Assembly: GCF_019931145.1 (NCBI RefSeq) | Contig: NZ_JAIOUV010000002.1 | Span: 1-64,000, forward strand | Length of the DNA stretch: 64,000 nucleotides | DNA from: Marinicella meishanensis | Lineage (GTDB): Bacteria; Pseudomonadota; Gammaproteobacteria; Xanthomonadales; Marinicellaceae | Direction of reading: 5' to 3' | Shown here: positions 54,342 to 63,603 of the stretch, piece after piece | How the letters are laid out: each line of letters starts with the position of its first letter | Position numbering within the stretch: the stretch's first letter is position 1 | Made by a program: the position numbers and the translations under genes | Notes under the pieces: generated by a model | What the model was told of the DNA's origin: nothing | Databases searched by the model: none | The model's input: the letters and a program-made list of their open reading frames with translations, nothing else

Positions 54342-56137
54342 TGCCCCAGACAGAAGGCCCACAATTTGGGCCACACCGCCATGGCTTCAACCACTTCTTT
54401 TAAATCGTGACGGGCTTTGGCCACACAGGCTTCGGTGTCCATCGACTCGTCCCAATCGGTCAGCACGGGCGCTTGTGTGGTTTTCACGGCTTTGCCGTTG
54501 GCTTGAATGATTTCCCGCACATCGGCTTGCCAATAAATCGGCGCGTCTGGCACCTCATCCATGATGTTCTGCAAAGACAACACCAGGTTTGACCGGGTTT
54601 TGGTCATGTATTCATTCAAGCGATTGGCCAAGGCCTGATCATCACAGGTGCGCAAGTCATCGATCGCCGAGCGGATGTGTTCATAACGGCTGATGACGTC
54701 ACTGGAATGGATGTGGCCCAAAATAGAAAACACATAGTCGGCCACAAAATTATTGAAATTGGGGCGGCGGGCAATGTGGTTCATGCCACTGCGTTCTCTA
54801 TTGCTGGTTTGTATGTGCCCCATCATCAACGGAAAATGCAAGGACACTTGATTGGGATAACAACCCATCATCATGCAATTGAAAAAATGGTCTTCATTTT
54901 TGTTGATCGGCATGACAAAGGGGGTCAGGCTGCTGTTGTCTATGGCCGACGGGGCAAAATTGGCACAAGACAAGGCCTGGTAATTGGGTGAGTAGTGCAA
55001 CAAATGCGAGGCCTCGATGTTGTCCAAATAGGTCTCGCGGTCCTGCCAAAAGGCTTCGCGCTGTTCTCCTTTCAACAAATACAACCAATAGTTGCTCTCA
55101 GCCCGCGGGCTGCCCCAGGTACCGTTGCCGGTGGATTTGATCAGGGAATGGGCGTTGAGGCGCTCCAGATCCATCAAGCGCCAACCATACAAACTGGACG
55201 TTTGGGCCCCGTCTTGTTGACTTAACCACCAGCCAAAAGGTTCACCACAAGCATCCACCATGTGTTGCAACACGTCGCTTTCCAGCTTTTGGCTTTTGGC
55301 CTTGATGTCTCGTATGTTCAAACCAAAACCGACATTCAAAGTGGCTTCATCGGATAAATTCACCTGGCTCAAATCGTACTGTTCGGCTTGGCGTGGTTGG
55401 ATCAGGTAGTCATCATCATAAAACACAAACTTTTTACCTGCCAAGGCCAACAAAGCCAGGTTCCACACCCGGCCGCCGGTGAATCCGGCTTGTTCACTGA
55501 GCAGCCAGTCGATTTGGCGGTGGTCTGCAGGAAACTCGTCTTTCAGCATGCCAATGAATTGATTTTGCCACGACTGACCGTGGTATTTCACATTCACTTT
55601 GGCCGCCTGACAGACTTTTTGATTGGCTTCTTGTGATTTGCTGTCGGGCGAGTCGTCAAACACCAACACCACATCCAAACTGCCGTGTTTTTGGCAATAC
55701 AGTTCAAACGAGTCCAGCAAGCGCTGTAAATTGTCTGGTCGTTGACAGGTCCTGATCACCATGCCGGCATGGGGAATGTCACGGCGTTGCTGGTGCTGTT
55801 GAATTCGATCCAGCCATTGCTGTTCACTGATCATCAGCGACTTGTCTTTCAAGAACCCCAATACCTTGTCAATGGCGGCGGCCTGCCCCTTCAGTTCAGG
55901 GATGTTGGCTTCAATCACTTGAATGTGTTCATGCATGGGCTTGAACTGCTGGGTCAAGCCCATGGCTTGTAACACCTGCATGGTCATCACGTGGTTGACC
56001 CCATTGTGGTGCTCCATGAACACCAACTCTTCTTTAGACAATTGTTGTACCGTGCCAGATACCGAAGCATACAAGGTGGGGTCTTGTGGTTGGGGTTTAC
56101 TGATTTGGTGTTCACCAAAATTAAATTCAAATTCCAT
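54338..56137 (-). CDS. GT-A-like protein with unidentified N-terminal domain
   Basis: A 599-residue protein I cannot place in a named family. Residues 122-250 read like a GT-A glycosyltransferase: GMVIRTCQRPDNLQRLL, VVLVFDDSPDS and FVFYDDDYLI, with a DDD at 241-243 as the metal site. Residues 1-120 are separate. They contain LSKEELVFMEHHNGVNHVMT and a helical stretch ending ISEQQWLDRI, which looks like a winged-helix or PqqD/RRE-like domain. The C-terminal 350 residues are helical with conserved-looking NKNEDHFFN and LHFPLMMGH. It lies between the methyltransferase and the last GT2 in the glycan operon. A glycosyltransferase role is inference. Confidence 0.62.
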   Translation of the reverse strand: MEFEFNFGEHQISKPQPQDPTLYASVSGTVQQLSKEELVFMEHHNGVNHVMTMQVLQAMGLTQQFKPMHEHIQVIEANIPELKGQAAAIDKVLGFLKDKSLMISEQQWLDRIQQHQQRRDIPHAGMVIRTCQRPDNLQRLLDSFELYCQKHGSLDVVLVFDDSPDSKSQEANQKVCQAAKVNVKYHGQSWQNQFIGMLKDEFPADHRQIDWLLSEQAGFTGGRVWNLALLALAGKKFVFYDDDYLIQPRQAEQYDLSQVNLSDEATLNVGFGLNIRDIKAKSQKLESDVLQHMVDACGEPFGWWLSQQDGAQTSSLYGWRLMDLERLNAHSLIKSTGNGTWGSPRAESNYWLYLLKGEQREAFWQDRETYLDNIEASHLLHYSPNYQALSCANFAPSAIDNSSLTPFVMPINKNEDHFFNCMMMGCYPNQVSLHFPLMMGHIQTSNRERSGMNHIARRPNFNNFVADYVFSILGHIHSSDVISRYEHIRSAIDDLRTCDDQALANRLNEYMTKTRSNLVLSLQNIMDEVPDAPIYWQADVREIIQANGKAVKTTQAPVLTDWDESMDTEACVAKARHDLKEVVEAMAVWPKLWAFCLGQ

Positions 56138-56140
56138 TGT

Positions 56141-57013
56141 TCACTCCTTGCCAAACCATTTGATGCATCGCCCAATGATGGGATGATCCAGCCATTTTTG
56201 TTGTTTGGCTTGTAATTGTAGACAGTCTTGTTCGGCTTTGATGTGGGCCCGAATGACCGCATTGTAATGGCCGTATACCTGTTCGGCTTGTTCCGTAAAA
56301 CTGAACATGTGGGGATGTTGGTTGGGATTGATGGGCTGCTGACTGGCCACCACCACATAATAAACGGGATTGAACAGGGGTTGGTCTGCCAATCGCTCAT
56401 CGGTGCCCATGCAATCATGTTGCATGGTTTTGGGCGCTTGTTGCAACTGCCACAAGTTGGAAGAAAACATCAACTTTTGCCCATACCACAGGGTGTGATC
56501 AAAAAAATCAGCCAACAAATTGGCAAATTCATCGGCATAGAGTTCTTTGACATGATACTCATTGTTGAAGCCGGTTTTGTCTGAATATTCTTTTTTGTCA
56601 GGGGTTGATATCAGCAACACCCCATCGACTTTGAGCACCCGTTTGAATTCTGCCAGCAACTGTTCATGCTCAGCCAAATGTTCCAGGGTTTCAAATGAAA
56701 CCACCACATCCATGCTGTCATCAGCCACTGGCAGTTGCAAGGCATTGCCTTCCACGAATTTCAAGCGCTCATGGGGATAGGTTCTTTGGGCATGTTCAAC
56801 AGCGGCTGCTGACACATCCACTCCCAACACCGAGGCGGCCTCTGTGGCCAATAAATGACTGCCATAGCCTTCACCACAAGCCACATCCAACACCTGTTTG
56901 TCTTTGACCCAGTGCAAAGCCATGGCATAACGGTGGTAATGCTCATACCAGATTTCTCTTTCACACTCGGGTAAAAACCGCTCGCCGGTGAATGTCAAGC
57001 CTGAATCAGCCAT
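56141..57013 (-). CDS. Class I SAM-dependent methyltransferase
   Basis: A 290-residue Rossmann-fold methyltransferase. Motif I is VLDVACGEGYGSHLLA (41-56). Acidic motif II is LGVDVSAAAVEHA, and VVVSFETLEHL is motif IV/post-I. The N-terminal TGERFLP and EIWYEHYHRYAMA are typical of methyltransferases in polysaccharide clusters. It probably methylates a sugar, or caps the end of a glycan chain, though the substrate is not visible. Gaps to its neighbours are 11 and 3 bases. Confidence 0.88.
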   Translation of the reverse strand: MADSGLTFTGERFLPECEREIWYEHYHRYAMALHWVKDKQVLDVACGEGYGSHLLATEAASVLGVDVSAAAVEHAQRTYPHERLKFVEGNALQLPVADDSMDVVVSFETLEHLAEHEQLLAEFKRVLKVDGVLLISTPDKKEYSDKTGFNNEYHVKELYADEFANLLADFFDHTLWYGQKLMFSSNLWQLQQAPKTMQHDCMGTDERLADQPLFNPVYYVVVASQQPINPNQHPHMFSFTEQAEQVYGHYNAVIRAHIKAEQDCLQLQAKQQKWLDHPIIGRCIKWFGKE

Positions 57014-57024
57014 GGGGCCCCTGA

Positions 57025-57825
57025 TTAAAAAGCAGCTATTTTATCAACGATTGATTCGCGTAACTGCCTTAACGGGTCATTTTCAATGAATTTTTCCACC
57101 AGCGAGCCATATTCTGGGTGTTTTTGTAACAAGCGCTGCATGGTTTGTGCATTGGGCCGGAGGTTGCGCTCACCAAATGACTGATTGCCGACGTGGGCGA
57201 CATAACAGTTGTCCACCAGCACATTCTTCAAGCCGGCTTGTGCAACCCGCAATGAATAATCATTTTCCTCGCCATAACCCAAACCAAAGGTGGCCTCATC
57301 GAAATAACCCACCGTTTGTTTGGCGGCGGCCGTGACCAACATACAAAAACCGACGGCAGTGGGCAACTCGGGATAGGAGGGTCGGTGTTTTTCATGCAGC
57401 TGATGCGCCACAGCAGTGAGGTCTGTTGGCACCGAGTTGTTGTACAAAGTCTTTGGAATGGAACAGATCTCGGCGTTGTTTGACCATGGTGTGGCGGTAC
57501 CCAGTTGGTCCACCCCATCAATCGCTTCTGCCATGCGTTGCAGCCAACCGGCGCTGACCAAGGTGTCTGAATTCAACAACACGCTGTGACCGGTATTGTG
57601 ACGCAAACCGGCGTTGGCGGTTTTGACAAAGCCTTGATTGTGCGTGTGGTGCAGCTGCTGCCAATGACTGGGGACCTGGCGCAACAAATCGGCAATTCTG
57701 GGGTCGGTGGAGGCGTCATTGATCAACAGCACCCGATCATTCTGGTTATGCTGCTGCAAGGCCTGCAGTGCCCGACGGGTCACGTCATGCGCGTTGTAAA
57801 TGGGAACCACGATTTCGATGTTCAA
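57025..57825 (-). CDS. Family 2 glycosyltransferase
   Basis: A 266-residue GT2 (GT-A fold). IEIVVPIYNAHDVTRRAL, LLINDASTDPRI and VLLNSDTLVSAGWL give the donor and metal motifs. YFDEATFGLGYGEENDYSLRV is the ED catalytic motif. The C-terminal part is helical. It follows wzt with a single base between the stop and start. Confidence 0.9.
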   Translation of the reverse strand: MNIEIVVPIYNAHDVTRRALQALQQHNQNDRVLLINDASTDPRIADLLRQVPSHWQQLHHTHNQGFVKTANAGLRHNTGHSVLLNSDTLVSAGWLQRMAEAIDGVDQLGTATPWSNNAEICSIPKTLYNNSVPTDLTAVAHQLHEKHRPSYPELPTAVGFCMLVTAAAKQTVGYFDEATFGLGYGEENDYSLRVAQAGLKNVLVDNCYVAHVGNQSFGERNLRPNAQTMQRLLQKHPEYGSLVEKFIENDPLRQLRESIVDKIAAF

Positions 57826-57826
57826 T

Positions 57827-58987
57827 TCAACGCCACTCGGTTGTGATTTGATAGGTGCCCATTTCGCGGGATTGGCCGGTGATTTTCAAGGGTTGTTCAA
57901 ACGTATCGATCATTTGGATGTTTTCCGGTGTCATGGTGTGAAAACGGAATTGATAGGATCCTGGCAGCAATTTCAAACCTGGCAAGCCGATTTCATACAC
58001 CACAAAGCCCTGTTCATCACGAACTGGCTGACAATCATGCAACTCGGAATAGGTACCATACACCGGCACCCCTTGGTTGGTCACGATGCCAATGCAGATC
58101 CCTGGCACCTGTTGATCCGGGGTGAACACCTGTACACGCAGCAGCAGATCACTGTTGAATGCCACGGCTTCGCAGGTTTCACCTTGGTGCATGATCTGCG
58201 CGTCATGGATGTGGTAAGTCGAGCGGTTGACTTGCTCACCCGAAGGCATGGCATGCGGATCGGCAATGGCGTCTTGATAGGCTTGGGTGACGCTGAACAC
58301 GTCGCCATAAGCCCGCACCGCCCCTTGCTCCAACCAAACGGCTTTTTGGCACAGTTTTTGAACATGGTAGGTGCTGTGAGACACCAACAACAAGGTGCCG
58401 CCTTGTTGCATGTATTCATCGATCCAGCGCAGGCATTTGAGTTGAAAACTCTCATCCCCCACGGCCAGCACTTCATCGGTGATTAACAAGTCAGGCTTGG
58501 TTTGGGTGATCACCGCAAAACCCAGTCGCACCACCATGCCTGATGAATAATTTTTCACCGGCTCGTGGATGTAATCACCAATGGCCGCAAATTCAATCAT
58601 GCGGGCTATTTTCTGCTCCACATCATCGCCATCCAATCCGGCCATGGCCGCTGCCATGTGCAAATTATCAATGCCCGAATACTCCGGATCAAAACCGGAG
58701 CCCAGTTCCAACAACGCCCCGATCGTGCCGTTGACTTGAAACTGGCCTGAAGTGGGTTGAATCACCCCAGACAGGATTTTCAGCAAGGTGCTTTTACCGG
58801 CGCCGTTTTTACCGATGATGGCCAATGATTCACCGGCTTCGACGGTTAGACTGATGTCTTTGAGGACATGCGCGCCGTCACTGTGTTGCCGATTGAACAG
58901 GATGTTCAACATGCCCTTGATGCGTTGCTTGTTGTTCACCACATGCGGATAAAATTTGTTCAATTGGTTGATTTCTATCAGACTCAT
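57827..58987 (-). CDS. wzt: Polysaccharide ABC exporter ATPase (Wzt type)
   Basis: A 386-residue ABC ATPase for surface-glycan export. Walker A GKNGAGKST is at 59-67, signature YSSGM at 147-151 and Walker B LLITDEVL at 167-174. The about 140 C-terminal residues after the ATPase are a separate beta-rich domain, like the carbohydrate-binding domain of Wzt proteins that recognise a modified glycan end. This suits the methyltransferase encoded in the same operon. ATG 58987 is used rather than TTG 58996. Confidence 0.9.
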   Translation of the reverse strand: MSLIEINQLNKFYPHVVNNKQRIKGMLNILFNRQHSDGAHVLKDISLTVEAGESLAIIGKNGAGKSTLLKILSGVIQPTSGQFQVNGTIGALLELGSGFDPEYSGIDNLHMAAAMAGLDGDDVEQKIARMIEFAAIGDYIHEPVKNYSSGMVVRLGFAVITQTKPDLLITDEVLAVGDESFQLKCLRWIDEYMQQGGTLLLVSHSTYHVQKLCQKAVWLEQGAVRAYGDVFSVTQAYQDAIADPHAMPSGEQVNRSTYHIHDAQIMHQGETCEAVAFNSDLLLRVQVFTPDQQVPGICIGIVTNQGVPVYGTYSELHDCQPVRDEQGFVVYEIGLPGLKLLPGSYQFRFHTMTPENIQMIDTFEQPLKITGQSREMGTYQITTEWR

Positions 58988-58999
58988 GACAGGCAACGA

Positions 59000-59755
59000 T
59001 CAGGCAAAATCATCGAACCGTGGGGCCAACTTTTGGAAGAAACGGTTGCTGAGAAACAACAAGACCAAACTGGCAATCAGCACATACATCAAGGACACCC
59101 AATTCAATGGATTCAAGTCAAATACCGCATCATGAATGAAATTGATCACTGGCAACAAGGGATTCAACATCAAATAGGGTTTGGCAAATTCAGGAATGAT
59201 GCTCCAAGAATAGATGATTGGGGTACAGAAAAACAACAAGGGCAACAGGGCCGAGATGATTTGTTTTAAATCACGGTAAAACACATAGAAAGCAGCAAAC
59301 AACAAACTCAAAGCGGATGCCAAAATGAACAGCAACAACAAGGGCACCAGCAACAGCAATAAATTCCAGGAGGGATCCAAACGACCCAACACCATTAACA
59401 AGATAATGATGGCGACAAAGCCCAAACCATGCAGTAAGAAATTGGCGGTGGTGCCGGCCATCACCACCTGGCGTAAATCCAGTTTCACTTTACCCAACAA
59501 ATCTTTGCGGTTGATCACCGCGGTGATGGATTGCAACACCGACTCAGAAAACGCCATCCAGGGCCACAAACCCATGGCCAAATAAGTCACAAAGGCGTTA
59601 TCAGGTAAGTTGGGGACCCTGGCTTTGAAGATCATGCCAAACACAAAGGCATAAATCAGTAAAGAAATCAGCGGATGAACAATGATCCACAACAGCGCCG
59701 ATGAATTGCCAAGATACCTGTCTTTGATCTCTTTCTGCAAAAAGAATCTAAACAT
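59000..59755 (-). CDS. wzm: Polysaccharide ABC exporter permease (Wzm type)
   Basis: A 251-residue ABC-2 membrane subunit with six expected helices. FRFFLQKEIKDRYLGNSSAL at the N-terminus and LLFFCTPIIYSWSIIPEFAKPYLMLNPLLPVI are characteristic of Wzm/KpsM/TagG permeases. It pairs with the ATPase that starts 12 bases after it. Its ATG directly follows the PPIase stop, with no spacer, which ties the exporter to that gene. Confidence 0.92.
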   Translation of the reverse strand: MFRFFLQKEIKDRYLGNSSALLWIIVHPLISLLIYAFVFGMIFKARVPNLPDNAFVTYLAMGLWPWMAFSESVLQSITAVINRKDLLGKVKLDLRQVVMAGTTANFLLHGLGFVAIIILLMVLGRLDPSWNLLLLLVPLLLLFILASALSLLFAAFYVFYRDLKQIISALLPLLFFCTPIIYSWSIIPEFAKPYLMLNPLLPVINFIHDAVFDLNPLNWVSLMYVLIASLVLLFLSNRFFQKLAPRFDDFA

Positions 59756-60691
59756 TTATTCTTCAATGAATACTTTGTATCTCTCAAAGATGTGGGCTGT
59801 GGACTCTGGGTTGATTTCGATTTCGTAACGTGCTTGGGTGTTGATGATGCTTTGAATTTTGCGTTTGATGGTGTTGTCTTTCAATTCACGATAGATTTGA
59901 TCTTTGGCTTGTTCAAAAGACATCGGCTGGGCTGCATTGATGGCATTCACCCGGACAATGAGGTATTCACCGTTGTGGAAATACACATCATCCATCACGC
60001 CCACTGGGGCATTGAACACATGATTAACAAAGTGGTAACGAAAATCAGATTCTCTGAAATCACCCCAATTGCCTGCATTCAACTCCACGCTGGGATCGGT
60101 GGAATGTGTTTTGGCCATGGCATGAAATTGCGCCAAGTCTTGTCCTTTTAATTGGGCTTGTAAGGCTTTGGCTTGATCCTTGTCCACCACTGAGATCACC
60201 GACAAATCGCGTGATTCGGGATCTACATATTTGGCTTTGTGCACCAGATAGTATTCATTGATCAAATCTGCCATGCTCTCGGGGGTGACACTTTCTTTGA
60301 CGTGCTGCAACATGGCCCTGAAGTATTCTTTTTTGATCATGAATTGTTTGATCGAAGCCAATGTGGCATCTTTCTGTAAATCCAGTTTAGCAAAAAACTC
60401 ATCATCGATGGTGAGCTCCACCGCTGCCACTTGAGCTGGAATCTGACTGAATGGTTCAGTGTCCATCAGCTCAGAATCCATCAAATACCGGTGGACGATG
60501 TTCATGTTCAAAATGGTGTAGATGTTTTTTTCAATTTGTGCCGTTTGTTCAGCGAATCCGCCACGCGATTCACTGGGCAACAAATATACATAGGCATCGA
60601 CATCACTGATCTTCACTTCTGTGCTGCCTTGCTTGATCACAAAGGAACTGTGATCAAGCAAGGAAGTGATCAACAAAAATATGAACTTCAT
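59756..60691 (-). CDS. Parvulin-type peptidyl-prolyl isomerase, exported
   Basis: A 311-residue PpiC/SurA-like protein. The N-terminus MKFIFLLITSLLDHSS is a signal peptide or anchor. A helical chaperone region (about 20-150) precedes the parvulin domain (about 165-265), with LAQFHAMAKTHSTDPSVELNAGNWGDF as its core and FNAPVGVMDDVYFHNGEYLIVRV. Parvulins help fold exported proteins in the periplasm. Its position between the Ig-like secreted protein and the ABC exporter suggests a dedicated job in that operon. That is inference. Confidence 0.85.
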   Translation of the reverse strand: MKFIFLLITSLLDHSSFVIKQGSTEVKISDVDAYVYLLPSESRGGFAEQTAQIEKNIYTILNMNIVHRYLMDSELMDTEPFSQIPAQVAAVELTIDDEFFAKLDLQKDATLASIKQFMIKKEYFRAMLQHVKESVTPESMADLINEYYLVHKAKYVDPESRDLSVISVVDKDQAKALQAQLKGQDLAQFHAMAKTHSTDPSVELNAGNWGDFRESDFRYHFVNHVFNAPVGVMDDVYFHNGEYLIVRVNAINAAQPMSFEQAKDQIYRELKDNTIKRKIQSIINTQARYEIEINPESTAHIFERYKVFIEE

Positions 60692-60694
60692 TGT

Positions 60695-61900
60695 TTAGAA
60701 CGACGTTTCGGTATAGAAGATCGCGCAAACTTCATGTACCGGGTTGTTACACTCGGGCGTCACATTGTAGGGGTCGTTAGACAACACAATGTTGAAGTAG
60801 TAAACAGTGTCTTTGTCCATCAAACAATACAAGGCAGGGTTGTCTGCTGGATTGGTTGAGAAGAACATGTTACTGAAGTTGTTCACGGCTTTCACACATT
60901 GTGCGGTTTCACTGAAATCACCCGGACATTCAGCCACCGAAATGGTCGCATTTTCCATCAAGCGGTGATTGGTCGGGGCTTGCTCAAACACGATGCGTCG
61001 TCTGAAATTGGTCTGGTTCAATGAGAAGCCAGAGACCGACAGGAATTGACCGATACCAATGTCTTCCAACACATCGGTGTTGGTAGACACCCCGAACGGC
61101 TGGCCGTCATTGATTTCTGTGTAAACTTTTTCAACCCGCTCCAAGCCTGCTGGATAAACCGTTGGGCTACAACTTGAGTTGGCGTTGAAAGTCACGTTAA
61201 CATTAGCCACCTGACTGCCACAAGTTAAGGTGATGGTGCCCGATTGGGTGAAATTCACGCTTTGATTACCGGTCAAGGCTTTGCTGCCGGCCCATCCAGC
61301 CACTGCTGGACTGGCACTGGCTGTACAACTTGAAACGTTGCTTGCAGCCCAACTGACCGAAGCGGTGCCATTGACCGTGGCATTGGGAGATTGTGAGTTA
61401 ACCCGGAAAAAAGTGATTGCTGGGTTACCACCGCCACCACCTCCGCCAGTTTGCTCGGTGATGGTGAATTGTTTGACGGTTGAGGTGCCCGCCGCATTTT
61501 GACAATCTAAAGTCAAAATGGCTGGCAGCGCCGAGACCGTGATGCCTGATTGCGACCAACTGCCGTTGTTGGCATTTTTCACACCATTCCAGGTGGAAGT
61601 GCCGGCCGTGGTGCTCGCCGCACAACTGGTGGCATAGGCCACACTCCAGTTGACTGTGATGCTGCTGCCCAAAGTGATGTCATAATCACTGGGATAGAAA
61701 CCCAAAATAACGGGGGTGTCATCATTGCTGTCGACGATCAGATGTTCACCAACAGTGGTCACAGAAATGTCGCCGGTTTCGAAGTCAATTTGAGCTTCAC
61801 CAGTGATTTCCACTTCTTCGTTGTTGTTGTTGAAAATCAATTTTTCAGCGTGGGTGGACTGAAAAAACATGACCAAAGTTAATAAAAGAACGTTGCGCAT
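60695..61900 (-). CDS. Secreted two-repeat Ig-like protein with poly-Gly linker
   Basis: A 401-residue exported protein of unknown function. The signal peptide is MRNVLLLTLVMFFQSTHA. Two related Ig-like repeats lie at about 65-150 and 160-245. Each has W and a Cys pair (SCAAS...LTLDCQN; SCTAS...ITLTCGS), suggesting disulfides. A seven-Gly linker separates them. The C-terminal domain (about 255-401) has several more Cys (CSPTVYP, ECNNPVHEVCAIF). ATG 61900 has GAGAG upstream; a longer start at 61912 is possible. First gene of the glycan-export operon, 3 bases before the PPIase. Confidence 0.75.
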   Translation of the reverse strand: MRNVLLLTLVMFFQSTHAEKLIFNNNNEEVEITGEAQIDFETGDISVTTVGEHLIVDSNDDTPVILGFYPSDYDITLGSSITVNWSVAYATSCAASTTAGTSTWNGVKNANNGSWSQSGITVSALPAILTLDCQNAAGTSTVKQFTITEQTGGGGGGGNPAITFFRVNSQSPNATVNGTASVSWAASNVSSCTASASPAVAGWAGSKALTGNQSVNFTQSGTITLTCGSQVANVNVTFNANSSCSPTVYPAGLERVEKVYTEINDGQPFGVSTNTDVLEDIGIGQFLSVSGFSLNQTNFRRRIVFEQAPTNHRLMENATISVAECPGDFSETAQCVKAVNNFSNMFFSTNPADNPALYCLMDKDTVYYFNIVLSNDPYNVTPECNNPVHEVCAIFYTETSF

Positions 61901-61929
61901 TGGTACTCTCATTTCACGTATAAAATTGG

Positions 61930-61935
61930 ATTATA
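61930..61935 (-). promoter_or_regulatory. Candidate -10 box for the eight-gene glycan operon
   Basis: A perfect TATAAT on the minus strand, about 30 bases before the Ig-like protein start. It lies between that gene and the terminator of the surface-protein gene. No good -35 was found. Confidence 0.4.
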
Positions 61936-61962
61936 CAAGATATTGTGTTAATTTTTTATTCA

Positions 61963-61995
61963 TAAAAAAAGGACAAGATAAAATCTTGTCCTTTT
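61963..61995 (-). terminator. Strong terminator after the surface-protein gene
   Basis: A perfect 13-bp stem, AAAAGGACAAGAT pairing with ATCTTGTCCTTTT, with a 3-base loop. A T-tract follows on the minus strand. It isolates the surface-protein message from the glycan operon. Confidence 0.93.
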
Positions 61996-62016
61996 CTCGT
62001 ATACCGACAAAAAGTC

Positions 62017-63435
62017 TTACAGTGAAACCACTCGACCTTTGTGTACGAACAGACCAGCGTATTGTGCCAACAAGCCAGGACCGGCTGCACCGTTGGTGAA
62101 CTGTTGAGCAGCGAAACCAGCAACTGGCAAACCAGCGTAGTCAGCACCCAACAGAGCGTTGGTCACGTAAGGGATACCTGAGTCTTCGATGAAGGCCATG
62201 TCAGCCCAACCGTTTTGAGTAACCGCAGTAGTCGGAGTGGTTACAGTAACCAGGTTGTCAGAACCCATGATTGAAGATTCAGCACCAGCTACACCACCAG
62301 GCAGGATGAACTCAACAACGTTAACCTCTTTACACAGAGCTGGGTTGGTACCAACTGGAGGACGTGGAGAGATCGAACCGTTGTTAACAACTTGGCTTTG
62401 CTCTTCACGGTCAAACATGATCAAAGTGAAGTCATGACAAGAGTTAACACCGTCCCATGGGTTTACGAAAGGAGCCACAACAGGAACTTGGTTCACGTGG
62501 AAACGTTTGGTTGGGAAAGTAACAACCCACTCAGACTTACCAGCAATGAACTCGTCCAAAGCGTACTCATTGTAAACGTTTTGACGGGTGAACAAACCAG
62601 ATACGGCTTCAGCACCAGTACCGAAAGTAGAAGGAGCAGCGAAGCCTTCGTTGAAGACCACGATGTCAATGTCACCTTCGTTCAAAGAAGGCAGCAAAGA
62701 ACCTGGCTCTGTGTGAGAACCAGCAGCGTTTCTCCAGAAACGATCGATGGCGATCGCGTCATAAGTCATGGCCAAACCTTCGCTTACGTTAACGATAGAA
62801 GCAGAACCAAACAGACCACCAGTTACCACGTCTTCGTCAGCGGTGTTGTAGATGGTGTTGTCGTCCCAATCAGCTTCGATGGCAGCACAGTTACCTGGTG
62901 TGCCAGTGTTACCGTGGTCAGCCCAACCGATGGTAGGACCATTGAAGGTAGCCATTTCTAAAATCTCAAAGTGACCGTCAGTCGCACGACGCATGCTGGT
63001 GTTACCGGCGATTACCGCAGGAACGTCAGCATCGATGGTGAATGACAAGAACTCTTGACCGGCTTTGTTCAAGAAAGGAGCACAAGAAGTGTCACCAGTA
63101 GAGTGAGACGCAGAAGGCTCACCAACGTGACCAGCCAAAGTAGAAGTGGTCGGGGTCAAAGCACCTACCCATACGTCGTATGCAGACAGGTAAACGTTAA
63201 AGTCAAGTACCTCTAAGGTGTTTTCACCTTCCAAGAAACGAACTTTAACCGCTTTGGTCTCGGCAGTGGTGTTAACCACTGAGTACAAGGTGTTCAGATC
63301 GTTATTAACAGAATAATAAGGATAGATCAACACTTGACCAGTACCTTCCGGGTTGATGTACTGTTGCGCATTTGCCATGCCCGCGACACCCGCGATACCA
63401 GCAGCAACAGCCATAGTTAGTTTATTTTTTTTCAT
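62017..63435 (-). CDS. Predicted highly expressed surface (S-layer-like) protein
   Basis: A 472-residue exported protein. The signal peptide is MKKNKLTMAVAAGIAGVAGMANA. The mature start QQYINPEGTGQVLIYPYYSVN and the segment VRFLEGENTLEVLDFNVYLSAYDVW belong to an uncharacterised family I associate with marine gammaproteobacteria. The rest is rich in Gly, Ala, Asn, Thr and Asp, as in surface-layer proteins, with no membrane barrel signature I can assign. Codon choice differs from the neighbours: GTT, GCT, GGT and CGT are favoured, which suggests very high expression. GGAG lies six bases before the ATG, and a strong terminator follows. The leader is AT-rich, with a 12-base palindrome TATTTTAAAATA. 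Confidence 0.78.
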   Translation of the reverse strand: MKKNKLTMAVAAGIAGVAGMANAQQYINPEGTGQVLIYPYYSVNNDLNTLYSVVNTTAETKAVKVRFLEGENTLEVLDFNVYLSAYDVWVGALTPTTSTLAGHVGEPSASHSTGDTSCAPFLNKAGQEFLSFTIDADVPAVIAGNTSMRRATDGHFEILEMATFNGPTIGWADHGNTGTPGNCAAIEADWDDNTIYNTADEDVVTGGLFGSASIVNVSEGLAMTYDAIAIDRFWRNAAGSHTEPGSLLPSLNEGDIDIVVFNEGFAAPSTFGTGAEAVSGLFTRQNVYNEYALDEFIAGKSEWVVTFPTKRFHVNQVPVVAPFVNPWDGVNSCHDFTLIMFDREEQSQVVNNGSISPRPPVGTNPALCKEVNVVEFILPGGVAGAESSIMGSDNLVTVTTPTTAVTQNGWADMAFIEDSGIPYVTNALLGADYAGLPVAGFAAQQFTNGAAGPGLLAQYAGLFVHKGRVVSL

Positions 63436-63603
63436 TTCTAACTCCAAATTTAATAAAAATATCAGGGCTATTTTAAAATATCCCCGCTCATATGAACGAA
63501 GCTATACAAGATAGCAAAGTGAATGATAATTTATCTGTGCGGCAGAAACAAGCACTTTTTCTGATTTTTTGGTCATTCAAAGCCCCAGTTTTCGGGCCTC
63601 AAA

